NCBI RefSeq assembly: GCF_000963005.1
Contig: NZ_JZHZ01000007.1
Location: forward strand, 339,646-403,645
Source: Xanthomonas sp. GPE 39
GTDB taxonomy: Bacteria; Pseudomonadota; Gammaproteobacteria; Xanthomonadales; Xanthomonadaceae
Length of the DNA: 64,000 nt
Direction: 5' to 3'
Below, piece by piece: positions 44,100-53,898 of this stretch (its first letter is position 1; every line of letters begins with the position of its first letter). The notes below the pieces were generated by a model, which worked only from the letters and a program-made list of their open reading frames with translations, searched no databases and was not told the DNA's origin. The position numbers and the translations under genes are program-made.

Positions 44100-44996
44100 A
44101 TGTTTACGACCCTCGTCGCTGTGATCGTTACCCTGGTGCTGGGCCATGTCGCGCCTAGCATGGTGGCGTCTTTGCGTCGCTTCGATGCGTTCGGCGATTG
44201 GTTGTCATGGTTGGATGCGCGCGCTGGCGATGGCAGTGTGTGGCGCGGCCGCGACGGCATGTTGCTGGCGTTGCTGCCGATCTTGTTGCTGGTGGGCTTG
44301 GTGCAGTGGCTGTTGGCGGTGCCGTATCTTGGCTTGTTCGCGCTGCTGTTCGGGATCGCAGTGTTGGTCTTCAGTTGGGGCCCGCGTGACCTGGACCGCG
44401 ATGTGGAAGCGGTGATCGAGGCCGACGACGCAGCGGCGCGACGCGTGGCGGTGGCGCAATTACGGGCTGCTGGCGAGCCGCTGCGCGAGGATCCGGCCGG
44501 TCTGGTCGAGGCGGTGGCGGTCGCGGCGCTGCGGCGTTGGTTCGCGGTGCTGTTTTGGTTCCTGCTGCTCGGGCCATTCGGCGCATTGGGTTACCGTTTG
44601 CTCGCGCTGGCGGTGGCTGGTCCTTATGCGGCGCGGCTACCGCCTGCCACCGCGGCTGGTGCGCGCGTGTTGCTGGGCGCGCTGGAATGGCCGGTGGCCC
44701 ATCTGATGACGTTTTCGTTGGCGTTGGTCGGCAATTTCGAGGCGGTGTTTGGCGTCTGGCGTGCGCTCGGTGCTGGCCGTTGGCGTCTGGACAGCAGCTT
44801 CATCGGGCCAGTGGCTTGCGCCAGCGTGCGAGGCGAACTCGATGCCGAGGCGCACGACTACAGCGACGCAGGCATGTTGGTGCCGGCCTTGCGACCGCTG
44901 CCCGAATTGCGCGATGCAATGAGCCAGGTGTGGCGGATCTTGCTGTTGTGGTTGGTGCTGCTGGCCTTGCTAGTGATTGCTGGCTGGGTCGGTTGA
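44100..44996 (+). CDS. ampE: AmpE-like inner-membrane protein
   Basis: The 298-residue polytopic protein has four or five hydrophobic helices (amino end TLVAVIVTLVLGHVAPSMV; MLLALLPILLLVGLVQWLLAVPYLGLFALLFGIAVLVFSWGPRDLDRD in sections) and the AmpE signature GPRDLDRDVE, then RRWFAVLFWFLLLGPFGALGYRL. AmpE sits beside the amidase gene ampD in many gammaproteobacteria and is thought to be a sensory membrane protein in beta-lactamase induction; ampD is not next to it here. The ATG at 44100 follows a GGAGG at 44089-44093. Confidence 0.88.
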   Translation: MFTTLVAVIVTLVLGHVAPSMVASLRRFDAFGDWLSWLDARAGDGSVWRGRDGMLLALLPILLLVGLVQWLLAVPYLGLFALLFGIAVLVFSWGPRDLDRDVEAVIEADDAAARRVAVAQLRAAGEPLREDPAGLVEAVAVAALRRWFAVLFWFLLLGPFGALGYRLLALAVAGPYAARLPPATAAGARVLLGALEWPVAHLMTFSLALVGNFEAVFGVWRALGAGRWRLDSSFIGPVACASVRGELDAEAHDYSDAGMLVPALRPLPELRDAMSQVWRILLLWLVLLALLVIAGWVG

Positions 44997-45008
44997 GCTG
45001 GCGCGCCG

Positions 45009-45440
45009 CTACGCAAGTGTGTGTGGCGCGAGCAAGGTGAATGGGAACCACGGGAGGTTGCGCAGCAGTGCGTAACCGAGCAGCACCCACAGCCATCCTC
45101 GTGGATCGGCCAGAATTTTCATCAGTGGTGCCAATGGACGTAGGCGCAAGCCGGCGGCGTTGAGTGCCATGAGCGCCACTAGCGGCAGCGCCACCACCAA
45201 CAGTGGATTGCTTGCCCAGGCGTGGGCCAGATCCAGATGCACTAACGCATGCAGGCAGCGGGTACTGCCACAGCCGGGACAGTACAGGCCGGTGAGGCGA
45301 TGGAAGGGACATGCCGGCAGCGGATGACCCGGTGCGTTGGGGTCGACGTGGCGCAACACCAGCGTGGCGACCGTGGCGGCACTGCTCAGTGCGAGCAGTG
45401 GCAACCAGCGGGGCAGGGAATGGACGCGTGTTAGCACCAC
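45009..45440 (-). CDS. DUF2752 membrane protein
   Basis: The 143-residue product has three or four hydrophobic helices and the DUF2752 signature CPFHRLTGLYCPGCGSTR. The function of the family is unknown. Its usual neighbour is a CD225-domain protein, and here such a gene lies immediately upstream on the same strand, although broken. The start at 45440 is a GTG; a nearby alternative would shorten the amino end by a few residues. The gene converges with ampE, with 12 bases between stops. Confidence 0.85.
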   Translation of the reverse strand: MVLTRVHSLPRWLPLLALSSAATVATLVLRHVDPNAPGHPLPACPFHRLTGLYCPGCGSTRCLHALVHLDLAHAWASNPLLVVALPLVALMALNAAGLRLRPLAPLMKILADPRGWLWVLLGYALLRNLPWFPFTLLAPHTLA

Positions 45441-45533
45441 CGCGACACCTTTTGGCGTTGGGGAGCGACCGCTGCTACAGACGGCGGCGGACCGGACCGG
45501 TGATTACGAAGAGGCCTTCATGCGGCAAGCTAT

Positions 45534-45863
45534 TCAGTGGCCGAGGAGGCTGCCGAATACGATGCTGCTGCCGCCCAGTACGAACAATAGGGCGATCAGG
45601 ATGGGCACGGCGAGCGCGGACAAGAGTGCCCACATGCATGCCTTGCGTGAGGCCGCGCGCGCGCCGTCGATGTCGCCCGCATTGCGACGCCCGTCGACCT
45701 GGGCGGCGTATACGATCGACACGATGCCCAGCGGCAGACAGCAGAACAGCGTGGTCAGGATCGCCTAGACCAGATGGTTGGGAATATAGAGGCCCGTCTC
45801 GTTGGGTGCGGGTGGCGGTGATGCGTGGCTCACTGTCTTTGATCCTTCATCCGTGGATGCCAT
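45534..45863 (-). pseudogene. CD225/dispanin-domain protein, interrupted by an amber codon
   Basis: Read from the ATG at 45863, the frame gives MASTDEGSKTVSHASPPPAP, then NETGLYIPNHLV, then TAG at 45765-45767, then AILTTLFCCLPLGIVSIVYAA and QVDGRRNAGDIDGARAASRKA and a final membrane helix (MWALLSALAVPILIALLFVLGG). That is a complete two-helix CD225 protein except for the stop, at the position where the family normally has Trp (HLVWAIL), a single TGG to TAG change. It would encode 109 residues if read through. The gene lies just upstream of the DUF2752 gene. The frame is otherwise intact, so loss must be recent or the stop is suppressed. Confidence 0.85.
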
Positions 45864-45954
45864 GGTGCCGATGCGGACAGAGCGGGGGAGGTGCGCCCAG
45901 CGTCTTTGCCTACATAAGTTAGGCCGAAGCATACATGCCTCGCACCTATCCTGT

Positions 45955-47877
45955 TCATGCGGCGTCGCCGCGTAGTCCTCGCACCTGTGCTTCCAGCAGC
46001 GCGGCGCTGGCCTGGGTACCGGCAATCGGTGTGTCGGCGATCACCTCGATCGAGGCGCGGAAGCGTCGCGGTACACGCATGCGTCCCAGCCGTGAATCGC
46101 GCCTGCTCCACATGCTGCTCCACATGTTGCGCAGGGCCATCGGTACCACCGGCACCGCGCGGCGGGCGAGGATTTTCTCCACTCCGGACTTGAACGCACC
46201 GATTTGCCCGTCCTTGGTCAGCGTGCCCTCGGGGAAGATGCACACCAGCTCGCCCTCGGCCAGCGCCGCATCGATGGCGTCGAACGCGCGCTCCAACAGT
46301 ATCGGGTCCTCGCGCGCGCCAGCGATCGGAATCGCCCTGGCGGTGCGGAAGATCCAACGCATCACCGGGAGATTGAAGATGCGGTAGTACATGACGAAGC
46401 GCACCGGTCGCGGGAGCGAGGCGGCCAGCACCAGCGCATCCAGGTAGCTGACGTGGTTGCACACGATCAGCGCCGGGCCCGCGTCGGGCACGTGTTGTTC
46501 GATGCCGTGCGTGCGCAGTCGGTACAGTGCGCGCACCATCACCCAGCTCAGGAAGCGCATCAGGAATTCGGGGACGATACTGAAGATCCACAGCGCGACC
46601 AGCGCATTGGCGATGGCCAGCGCCAGGAAGACCTGCGGGATGCTCAGTCCAGGCATCGGGATGCGCAGGCCGAACAAGCTCAGTTGCGGCAACTGTAATG
46701 CGATGCCTATCGCTGCGGCCAGGACAATGAACAGCGCGTTCTGGATATTGAGCCCGGCGATGACCCGCGATATTTCCGCCTTCGGCGTGCGGCTCTGGAT
46801 CAGAGCGAATAGCGGCACCACGAACAGGCCGGCACACAGGCCGATGCCGACCAAGTCGAGCATGAGCCGCCAGCTTCCAGCCTGGTGGACGAACGCGCCG
46901 ATTTCCAGGCCGGTGTGCAGCGCCGAGCTAGGCCGGGCGAAGTACAGGTCGAGCATGAAGCCGCTGATGCCGAACGCGCCCAGCGGCACCAGGCCGATTT
47001 CCACGGTGTGTCCGGATAGCCTCTCGCATAGCAGCGCGCCGGTGCAGGTGCCGACCGAGAACAGCGCTAGCGCGAAGATGTACAGTTGCGGCGCACCACC
47101 GAGATTGACCTCGGCATAAGTCGGCAACTGTGCGGTGAGCACGGTGCCGAAGAACCAGAACCACGACACGCCCAGCACCGCGTTGCGTACCGCCAGTTGG
47201 CGACGGGTCAGGCGCATGATCGCCAGCGACTGCGGCAGTGGGTTCCACTGGATGTTCAGTTGCGGTGCGCCGGCATCGACCTTGGGAATGCGGCGCGCGA
47301 CCAGATTGCCGGTCACCGACAGTGCGATCACCGCAGTGGCGGCGGCGACTGGACCGTGGTGGCCGGCGATCTGAAAGATCAACCCGCCCACGATCATGCC
47401 GCACAGGATTGCCAGCGACGTGCCCATCTCGATCAGGCCATTGCCGCCGGTCAGCTCTTCCGGCTTGAGCACCGATGGCAGGATCGAATACTTCACCGGA
47501 CCGAACAACGTGGCTTGCAGGCCGCTGCAGAATAGCGCCAGCAGCAGCAGCGTCATGTGCTCGGTCAGGAAGCCGACCGCCGCCAGCGACATGATCGCGA
47601 TCTCCATCGTGGTGGTGATGACCACCAGACGCGATTTCTCCAGCTTCTCTGCGATTTGCCCGGCGAGCGAGGAAAACAGGAAGAACGGCAGGATGAACAG
47701 TGCGGGAGCTAGGTTGGTGTACAGCGTGCGCTGTTGTGGGGTCACACCGAGATAGAACAACAGCCCGATGATCGCTTGTCGGTACACGTTGTCGTTGAAC
47801 GCGCCGAGCGCCTGGACCACGAAAAACGGCAGAAAGCGGCGTTGCCGCAGCAGGGCGAACTGGTTGTGGGCAGACAT
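45955..47877 (-). CDS. MFS transporter fused to PlsC-type acyltransferase
   Basis: The 640-residue product has an amino-terminal major-facilitator half (about residues 1-400, with the LplT-like FNDNVYRQAIIGLLFY and GLQATLFGPVKYSILPSVL) and a carboxyl-terminal acyltransferase domain with NHVSYLDA (HX4D) and FPEGTLTKDGQIG. This is the arrangement of LplT-Aas-like proteins, which flip lysophospholipids across the inner membrane and re-acylate them; the acyl-ACP synthetase domain of full Aas fusions is missing. Role inferred from domain content. It precedes the CD225/DUF2752 genes in transcription order, with a gap of about 90 bases. Confidence 0.92.
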   Translation of the reverse strand: MSAHNQFALLRQRRFLPFFVVQALGAFNDNVYRQAIIGLLFYLGVTPQQRTLYTNLAPALFILPFFLFSSLAGQIAEKLEKSRLVVITTTMEIAIMSLAAVGFLTEHMTLLLLALFCSGLQATLFGPVKYSILPSVLKPEELTGGNGLIEMGTSLAILCGMIVGGLIFQIAGHHGPVAAATAVIALSVTGNLVARRIPKVDAGAPQLNIQWNPLPQSLAIMRLTRRQLAVRNAVLGVSWFWFFGTVLTAQLPTYAEVNLGGAPQLYIFALALFSVGTCTGALLCERLSGHTVEIGLVPLGAFGISGFMLDLYFARPSSALHTGLEIGAFVHQAGSWRLMLDLVGIGLCAGLFVVPLFALIQSRTPKAEISRVIAGLNIQNALFIVLAAAIGIALQLPQLSLFGLRIPMPGLSIPQVFLALAIANALVALWIFSIVPEFLMRFLSWVMVRALYRLRTHGIEQHVPDAGPALIVCNHVSYLDALVLAASLPRPVRFVMYYRIFNLPVMRWIFRTARAIPIAGAREDPILLERAFDAIDAALAEGELVCIFPEGTLTKDGQIGAFKSGVEKILARRAVPVVPMALRNMWSSMWSRRDSRLGRMRVPRRFRASIEVIADTPIAGTQASAALLEAQVRGLRGDAA

Positions 47878-47923
47878 GCAGACTCCTTTGCGGACGTGGG
47901 CAGCCTAGCAGCTTCGATGCGGA

Positions 47924-50230
47924 TCAAGGTTGCGGTGAGCATCTGTTCGTGCGCGGCGAGCTTGTCGCGGGCGGTGAAGCAGATGGATCGTGCTGACAAC
48001 ACATCTCAGCGTGTGTTTGGCACGGCAAGCGCGGACGTTGTGTTGATGTCCCCATATCAGCAGCCGCCCGCGCCGCTTCGCGGAGTTTGGGCAATAAGCG
48101 CAGGGTCAGTGCGAGTTGGTTGCGCACCAGCCGGCGCTTGCTGTCGTCGATGCCATCCTCGCGTTCCAGTGCGTCCGCCAGCGCGATCTCCACCGCCGTG
48201 TCGGTCATGGGTAACGCGTGTCGCTGGTTCAGTGCGTCGGCTAGCGCGCTCAGTGTCTCTTGCAGGTAGGTGCCTGCATGGTCGATGTCCGGATCGGCTT
48301 CGCCGGCCAGAGCGGCGCGGTGCGCGCCCAGCGCTGACAGATAACCGAGCAGGGTGTTAGACAGCGCCAGAAAGCGGAAACCCGCATCCAGATTGCGGCG
48401 ATAGCGGCCCGGTTCGCGCAGCATGTTGGATAACGCCACCGACAGGCCCGCGTCGGCGTTGTGCATGTCGCGCCGGGCGATGCGGTAAGGCAGATCGTCA
48501 CGCATGCCGCTGCGATATTGCTCCAGCACTTGCGTCAGGTAGCGTGCGCAACTGGTCAGCACCGTCGCCATGACCTGGTTGATACGGCGACCCTGCCAGT
48601 CCGGCAGGATCAAGAACGCGGCGGCGGCGGCAATTGCGCAGCCGATCAGCGTATCGAGCAGACGCGGCCAGATCAGCACGAAGCCGTCGCCGAGCAGGTT
48701 GAAACAGAACAGCGCCATCACTGTGATTCCCGCAGTGGCGAGCATGTAGCGGTCAGTACGGGTCACGAAGAACAGCAGCGTGGCGAGCAAGGCAAACAGT
48801 AACTGCACCTCGGTGCCGGTGAACAGTTGCATCAGCGCCCAAGCCGCGCCCAGGCCGATCAGCGTGCCGGCGATGCGTTGCGCCAGGCGCAGCCGGGTGG
48901 CGCCGTAGTTGGGCCGGCAGACAAACGCGGTGGTCAGCAGCACCCAGTAGCCGTTGCGTGTATGCATGGCTTGGATGATGGTGTAACCGGCTGCCAGCGC
49001 AATCGCCATGCGCAGTCCGTGCCGGAACAGCACCGAGCCGGGGGTGAATTGTTGGCCGAGGCGCAGCAACATTTCGCGCAAGGTATGCGGCGAAGCGTCG
49101 CGCAGGCGAGTATCCATGGTGTCGCTGTTGGTATCTGATCGTGCCGCCTCGGCCAGGCGCCGTTCGATGCTCTGCAGGTTGGTCACCAGTAACTCCAGCG
49201 AGCCGAGCAGGCGCGCCTGCTGCGGATCGGCGTGGGTGTGCAGAAAATCCAGCGACTGACGCAGGTCGGTGGTGGCCTGCTGGGTCTGCTCGCCATAGTC
49301 GAATGGCTGGCGTAGCCGGATCGCCTCGCCCAGTGCCGCGCAGGCCTTGCCCTGTAGCGCCAGCAGACGCTGGCAGCGGTACAGCACGTCGCTGTGGAAG
49401 AAGGCGTCGGTCAACGCCTCGTATGGATAGTGCGAGGAGCTGGCGCGCTCGTGGAAGTCCTGCGCCATGTAGTACAGGCGGAAGTACAGGCCGGACTGCA
49501 CGCCGGGCCGGCCGGAACGACCGAAGCGGCTCATGATTGCGGTCTTGGCCGCATTGAGCGCTGCCACCACTTGTGCGTTCTGTTCGGCCAGTGCCAGCCG
49601 CCGCGCCTGCAGGTCGCTTTGCCGGATCGGCTCGAACAGCGCGGCTTTGAGTTGCAGGTAGCGGCCAAGTTCGACGAACAGCCGCGACAGCCCTTCGCGT
49701 ACCGGGCGGTTGGCGAACAGCACCGTCCACAGCACCGACAGCACGCCGTACCAACCAGCGCCGAGTAGCAACAGTGCCACGCCGTGCCAAGCGCTGCTGT
49801 CCAGATGGCCGCTCTGGCTGACATGGTCGATGCCGATCATGGTGTAGATCGCCAGCGCCACCGTGCCCTGGGCGATGGACGCATAGCGTTCGCCGAGCGC
49901 GCCGAGCAGGGTCAGGGCGAAGGTGGACAGCGCCAGGCCGGCCACGAACGCGAGCGGATACGGGAACAGCACCACCACCGCGGCGGCAGCGGCGGCGAAG
50001 CACAGAAGCGACAGCAGCACCGATTTGATCCGGCCCAGCCAATTGTCGTCGGTTTCGGCGATGGCGCTGGCGATGGTGCCGAGGAAGATCGCCGGTAGCG
50101 CATCCAACTGCTGGCGATGCCAGCACAGGCCCATGGCCGCGGCCAGTGCGATGAACACACGCAGGCCGTAGCTGGCCTTTTCGTGGGCCCAGAGGCGGCT
50201 GAGACGGGATTCGAGCGAGGTCGTGGACAC
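47924..50230 (-). CDS. YccS/FUSC-family membrane protein
   Basis: A 768-residue integral membrane protein of the FUSC type, with two clusters of about six helices (amino end about 20-180, and about 400-550) separated by a cytoplasmic helical region. The amino half matches the YccS/YhfK domain (VFIALAAAMGLCWHRQQLDALPAIFLGTIASAIAETDD, in part). Related proteins are aromatic-acid or fusaric-acid exporters, but the YccS branch has no proven substrate. The start is probably GTG at 50230 (VSTTSLESRLSRLW); the longer frame adds an unrelated basic tail. Orphan CRISPR repeats lie just upstream. Confidence 0.9.
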   Translation of the reverse strand: MSTTSLESRLSRLWAHEKASYGLRVFIALAAAMGLCWHRQQLDALPAIFLGTIASAIAETDDNWLGRIKSVLLSLLCFAAAAAAVVVLFPYPLAFVAGLALSTFALTLLGALGERYASIAQGTVALAIYTMIGIDHVSQSGHLDSSAWHGVALLLLGAGWYGVLSVLWTVLFANRPVREGLSRLFVELGRYLQLKAALFEPIRQSDLQARRLALAEQNAQVVAALNAAKTAIMSRFGRSGRPGVQSGLYFRLYYMAQDFHERASSSHYPYEALTDAFFHSDVLYRCQRLLALQGKACAALGEAIRLRQPFDYGEQTQQATTDLRQSLDFLHTHADPQQARLLGSLELLVTNLQSIERRLAEAARSDTNSDTMDTRLRDASPHTLREMLLRLGQQFTPGSVLFRHGLRMAIALAAGYTIIQAMHTRNGYWVLLTTAFVCRPNYGATRLRLAQRIAGTLIGLGAAWALMQLFTGTEVQLLFALLATLLFFVTRTDRYMLATAGITVMALFCFNLLGDGFVLIWPRLLDTLIGCAIAAAAAFLILPDWQGRRINQVMATVLTSCARYLTQVLEQYRSGMRDDLPYRIARRDMHNADAGLSVALSNMLREPGRYRRNLDAGFRFLALSNTLLGYLSALGAHRAALAGEADPDIDHAGTYLQETLSALADALNQRHALPMTDTAVEIALADALEREDGIDDSKRRLVRNQLALTLRLLPKLREAARAAADMGTSTQRPRLPCQTHAEMCCQHDPSASPPATSSPRTNRCSPQP

Positions 50231-50328
50231 GGCGACACGATAGCGTACCCGTTGTCGGTGCGACGCGATCAGCGTCACCGGGTGTGTCAGAGAATGGGAG
50301 GCATTGGTGTGGCGATCCAGCGGCGGAT

Positions 50329-50592
50329 TTTTTGAGCTGCTTGTGCGGCAGTGAACGCCCTGCCCAACATCACGACGCTGGCTCGGATCTTTTTGGGCTG
50401 CCTACACGGCAGTGAACGTGTGGCGCTGACCTTGATTGCGTCTTCCGCATTTCTGAGCTGCCTACACGGCAGTTAACTACGCCGGTTACTTCGTCTTGAT
50501 CGCCATTCTTTTCTGAGCTGCCTACACGGCAGTGAACAAACGCAACTCAGATCAAAGATGCACGCATACTTTCTGAGCTGCCTACACGGCAG
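50329..50592 (-). CRISPR. Short type I-F-like CRISPR array, no cas genes nearby
   Basis: Five copies of a 28-base repeat (50329-50356, 50390-50417, 50450-50477, 50510-50537, 50570-50592) flank four unique spacers of 33, 32, 32 and 32 bases. The repeat carries the I-F palindrome, CTGCC...GGCAG, between a GTTCA end and an AGAAA end on the minus strand, matching the Pseudomonas/E. coli I-F repeat family. Copies 3 and 4 are near-identical (one change), copy 2 has two changes and copy 1 five, so the leader-distal end is on the left and the array is read on the minus strand. The leader-side copy 5 lacks its first five bases. No cas gene exists in this window. Confidence 0.92.
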
Positions 50593-50746
50593 GTTGCTGA
50601 CATCGGATGGATGCGTGGATGCGCAATTCACACCTGTTGCAGCTTTCCAGCACAGCCAGCCGCTGCCGCTTGCGCGCACAGCGACATCCTCTCGCAACGG
50701 GCGTTAGCGATGATGCCGTCGCGAGGGGATGCCGTGCTTACACGCG

Positions 50747-52036
50747 CTACGCGTCGCGTTCGCGCGCGATTGCGCGCCAGCCGATATCGTGGCGGTGGAA
50801 AGCACTGGCCCAATGAATCCCGGTCATGCCGGCATAGGCGCGGCGCTGCGCATCGGCCACGCTATCGCCTAACGCGGCCACGCACAGCACGCGGCCGCCG
50901 GCGCTGACCACGCGCCCTTGCGCATCGAGTGCGGTGCCGGCATGGAACACTTTGGCGTCGGCGGGCACCGTCTCCAGGCCGGTGATCGGCTCGCCAGTGA
51001 CCGGCGTGTCCGGATACGGCGCGGCGGCCAGCACCACGCCGAGCGATGGGCGTGGGTCCCACTGCGCTTGGGTCGCATGCAGCCGTTCATCCAGTGCCGC
51101 TTCGACCAGATCGAGCAGGTCCGATTGCAGCCGCAGCATCACCGGCTGCGTTTCCGGGTCGCCGAAGCGCACGTTGAATTCGATCACCTTCGGCGCGCCG
51201 TTGGCGTCGATCATCAGGCCCGCGTAGAGAAAGCCGGTGAACGGCACGCCATCGGCCTGCATGCCGCGCACGGTCGGTTCCACCACTTCGCGCATCACCC
51301 GCGCATGCACTTCGGCGGTGACCACCGGCGCTGGCGAGTAGGCGCCCATGCCGCCGGTATTGGGGCCGGTGTCGCCGTCGCCGACGCGCTTGTGGTCCTG
51401 GCTGGTGGCCATCGGCAATGCGCTGACGCCATCGACCATGGAGATGAAGCTGGCTTCCTCGCCGTCGAGGAATTCCTCGATCACCACGCGTGCACCGGCG
51501 TCGCCGAAGGCGTTGCCGGAGAGCATGTCGCGCACGGCGGCCTCGGCCTCGGCCATGGTCATGGCCACGATCACGCCCTTGCCGGCGGCCAGGCCGTCGG
51601 CCTTGATCACGATCGGCGCGCCTTTTTCGTGCACGTAGGCCAGCGCGGCGTCCACCTCGGTGTGCACGGCGTAGAACGCGGTCGGGATGCCGTGGCGGTG
51701 CAGGAAGTCTTTCGCATAGGCCTTGCTGCCTTCCAACTGCGCGGCCGCGGCGGTGGGGCCGAAGATGCGCAGGCCGGCGGCGCGGAAGCGGTCCACCACG
51801 CCCAGCACCAGTGGCACTTCCGGGCCGACCACGGTCAGCGCCACGCCTTCGGTCTGCGCCAGGGTCAGCAGCCCGTCGAGGTCGGTGACCTTGATTGCCA
51901 CGTTGCGGCATTTGGCTTCGCTGGCGGTGCCGGCGTTACCGGGCGCGACCAGCACTTCGCTGACACGGGAGGATTGGGCCAGTTTCCAGGCCAAGGCGTG
52001 TTCGCGGCCGCCGGCGCCGATGACGAGCAATTTCAT
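50747..52036 (-). CDS. purD: Phosphoribosylamine--glycine ligase
   Basis: GAR synthetase, an ATP-grasp enzyme that joins phosphoribosylamine and glycine. The 429-residue product has [18 protein letters not shown] at the start, [23 protein letters not shown], the ATP-grasp [70 protein letters not shown] (in parts) and [12 protein letters not shown]. Length and motifs are normal. The start codon overlaps the stop of a 51-codon small gene as ATGA. It is followed to the left by the CRISPR array. Confidence 0.97.
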   Translation of the reverse strand: MKLLVIGAGGREHALAWKLAQSSRVSEVLVAPGNAGTASEAKCRNVAIKVTDLDGLLTLAQTEGVALTVVGPEVPLVLGVVDRFRAAGLRIFGPTAAAAQLEGSKAYAKDFLHRHGIPTAFYAVHTEVDAALAYVHEKGAPIVIKADGLAAGKGVIVAMTMAEAEAAVRDMLSGNAFGDAGARVVIEEFLDGEEASFISMVDGVSALPMATSQDHKRVGDGDTGPNTGGMGAYSPAPVVTAEVHARVMREVVEPTVRGMQADGVPFTGFLYAGLMIDANGAPKVIEFNVRFGDPETQPVMLRLQSDLLDLVEAALDERLHATQAQWDPRPSLGVVLAAAPYPDTPVTGEPITGLETVPADAKVFHAGTALDAQGRVVSAGGRVLCVAALGDSVADAQRRAYAGMTGIHWASAFHRHDIGWRAIARERDA

Positions 52037-52188
52037 GGGGTCGAGTTATCCATACGAATCAGGGGGAACGCCAAACGGAGCCGCCATCTGATAAAGCCGA
52101 GCCAGATTTTGCGTCTGTGGATCTGCTCGGTCGTTTCAGTACGGTTGCCACGATGGTCAGTACAACGCAGCGTGCGATTTGTTGTCAT
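52033..52188 (-). CDS. Small basic protein of unknown function, coupled to purD
   Basis: A 51-residue frame, [20 protein letters not shown] and then [20 protein letters not shown], with AGGAA eight bases before its ATG at 52188. Its stop overlaps the purD start as ATGA, the same coupling seen in the mnh and trp genes, which argues for a real gene. The peptide is Arg-rich with a possible short amphipathic helix ([16 protein letters not shown]) but has no family I know. A chance frame in GC-rich DNA cannot be excluded. Confidence 0.45.
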   Translation of the reverse strand: MTTNRTLRCTDHRGNRTETTEQIHRRKIWLGFIRWRLRLAFPLIRMDNSTP

Positions 52189-52311
52189 GGTCAGTTCCTG
52201 CAATAGTGATGACCATGACAAACGAAACAGCTTCCATGCGCGATCAACGGGCGGACATTGCAAAATTCCACCCGCAGCGACCGTGCCAGGATCCACGTGC
52301 CTCAGTCCGCC

Positions 52312-53898
52312 TCAATGGCGGAAATGCCGCACGCCGGTGAACACCATGGCGATGCCGTGTTCGTCGGCGGCGGCGATGACCTCGGCGTCGCGCATCGAAC
52401 CGCCGGGCTGGATCACCGCCTTGATGCCGGCGGCGGCGGCGGCATCGATGCCATCGCGGAACGGGAAGAACGCATCGGAGGCCATCACCGAGCCTTCCAC
52501 CCTCAGGTCCGCATCGGTGGCCTTGATGCCGGCGATGCGTGCCGAATACACCCGGCTCATCTGCCCGGCGCCTACGCCGATGGTGCGGTGATCCCTGGCG
52601 TAGACGATGGCGTTGGATTTGACATATTTGGCCACTTTCCACGCGAACAGCAGGTCGGCGAACTGCGCCTGGCTCGGCGCCAGTCGGGTGACGACCTTGA
52701 GCGCATCGCGGGTCACCACGCGGTCGTCGGCGGTCTGCATCAGCAGGCCCGAGCCGATGCGTTTGGTGTCGATGAAGCCAGGGGAGGCCGGTGCCAGCGG
52801 GATGCGCAGCACACGCACGTTGGCCTTCTTCTTGGCGTATTCCAGCGCGGCGTCTTCGTAGTCCGGGGCGATCAGCACCTCGACGAACTGGCGGTCCAGG
52901 ATGACCTTGGCCGTGGCCGCATCCAGCGTGCGATTGAAGGCGAGGATGCCGCCGAAGGCGCTGGTCGGATCGGTCGCATAGGCCAGTTCGTAGGTGTCGC
53001 CGCAGCCCGTGCCCACCGCCACCCCGCACGGATTGGCGTGCTTGACGATGACGCAGGCCGGCGCGTCGAACTGGCGCACGCATTCCCAGGCCGCGTCGCT
53101 GTCGGCGATGTTGTTGTAGCTCAGTTCCTTGCCCTGCAATTGCGCGAAGGTCGCCAGCGAGCCTGGGGCCGGGTGCAGGTCGCGATAGAACGCGGCCTGC
53201 TGGTGCGGGTTCTCGCCGTAGCGCAGGTCCATCACCTTGACGAAGCTGCTGTTGCTCTGCGCGGGGAACGCGCTGCGGCACACGCCGGCCTCGGTGTGTT
53301 CGACCACCGCTGACAGATAATTGCTGATCGCCGCGTCGTACTGGGCGACGCGGTTGAACGCGGCCACTGCCAGGGCGAAGCGCTTGGCGGCCGACAACTG
53401 GCCATCGTGGGCTTCCAGCTCGGCCAACAGGTCGGCGTATTGCGCTGGATCGGTGGCCACGGCCACGCGGGCGAAGTTCTTTGCCGCCGAGCGCAGCATC
53501 GCCGGGCCGCCGATGTCGATGTTCTCCACCGCCACATCCAGGGTGCAGGCCGCATCGGCGGTCACTTGCTCGAACGGATACAGATTCAGCACCAGCAGGT
53601 CGATCGGCGCGATGCCATGTTCGGCCATCACCGCATCGTCGGTGCCGGCACGGCCGAGCAGGCCACCGTGCACCCGTGGGTGCAGGGTCTTGACCCGTCC
53701 GTCCATCATTTCTGGAAAGCCGGTCAGTTCGGAGACGTCCTGCACCGTCAGCCCGGCCTCGCGCAGCGCCTTGGCGGTGCCGCCGGTGGACAGCAGTTCC
53801 ACCTTGCGTGCGGCCAGCGCATGGGCCAGATCGATCAAGCCGGTCTTGTCGGAAACGGACAGCAGTGCCCGGCGCACGGGCAGGAAATCGGAGGACAT
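52312..53898 (-). CDS. purH: Bifunctional AICAR formyltransferase / IMP cyclohydrolase
   Basis: Catalyses the last two steps of IMP synthesis. The 528-residue product from the ATG at 53898 ([18 protein letters not shown]) has the IMP cyclohydrolase part in about 1-200 ([33 protein letters not shown]) and the transformylase part in the rest, with the catalytic Lys-His pair in [13 protein letters not shown] and the tail [28 protein letters not shown]. The longer upstream frame is not family sequence. Gene order purH then purD on one strand is usual in this group. Confidence 0.98.
   Translation of the reverse strand: MSSDFLPVRRALLSVSDKTGLIDLAHALAARKVELLSTGGTAKALREAGLTVQDVSELTGFPEMMDGRVKTLHPRVHGGLLGRAGTDDAVMAEHGIAPIDLLVLNLYPFEQVTADAACTLDVAVENIDIGGPAMLRSAAKNFARVAVATDPAQYADLLAELEAHDGQLSAAKRFALAVAAFNRVAQYDAAISNYLSAVVEHTEAGVCRSAFPAQSNSSFVKVMDLRYGENPHQQAAFYRDLHPAPGSLATFAQLQGKELSYNNIADSDAAWECVRQFDAPACVIVKHANPCGVAVGTGCGDTYELAYATDPTSAFGGILAFNRTLDAATAKVILDRQFVEVLIAPDYEDAALEYAKKKANVRVLRIPLAPASPGFIDTKRIGSGLLMQTADDRVVTRDALKVVTRLAPSQAQFADLLFAWKVAKYVKSNAIVYARDHRTIGVGAGQMSRVYSARIAGIKATDADLRVEGSVMASDAFFPFRDGIDAAAAAGIKAVIQPGGSMRDAEVIAAADEHGIAMVFTGVRHFRH

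Noticed and set aside
50473-50697. A 74-codon minus-strand frame across the CRISPR array
   Set aside because: It encodes repeated LPCRQLRK because it reads through the repeats; it is not a gene.
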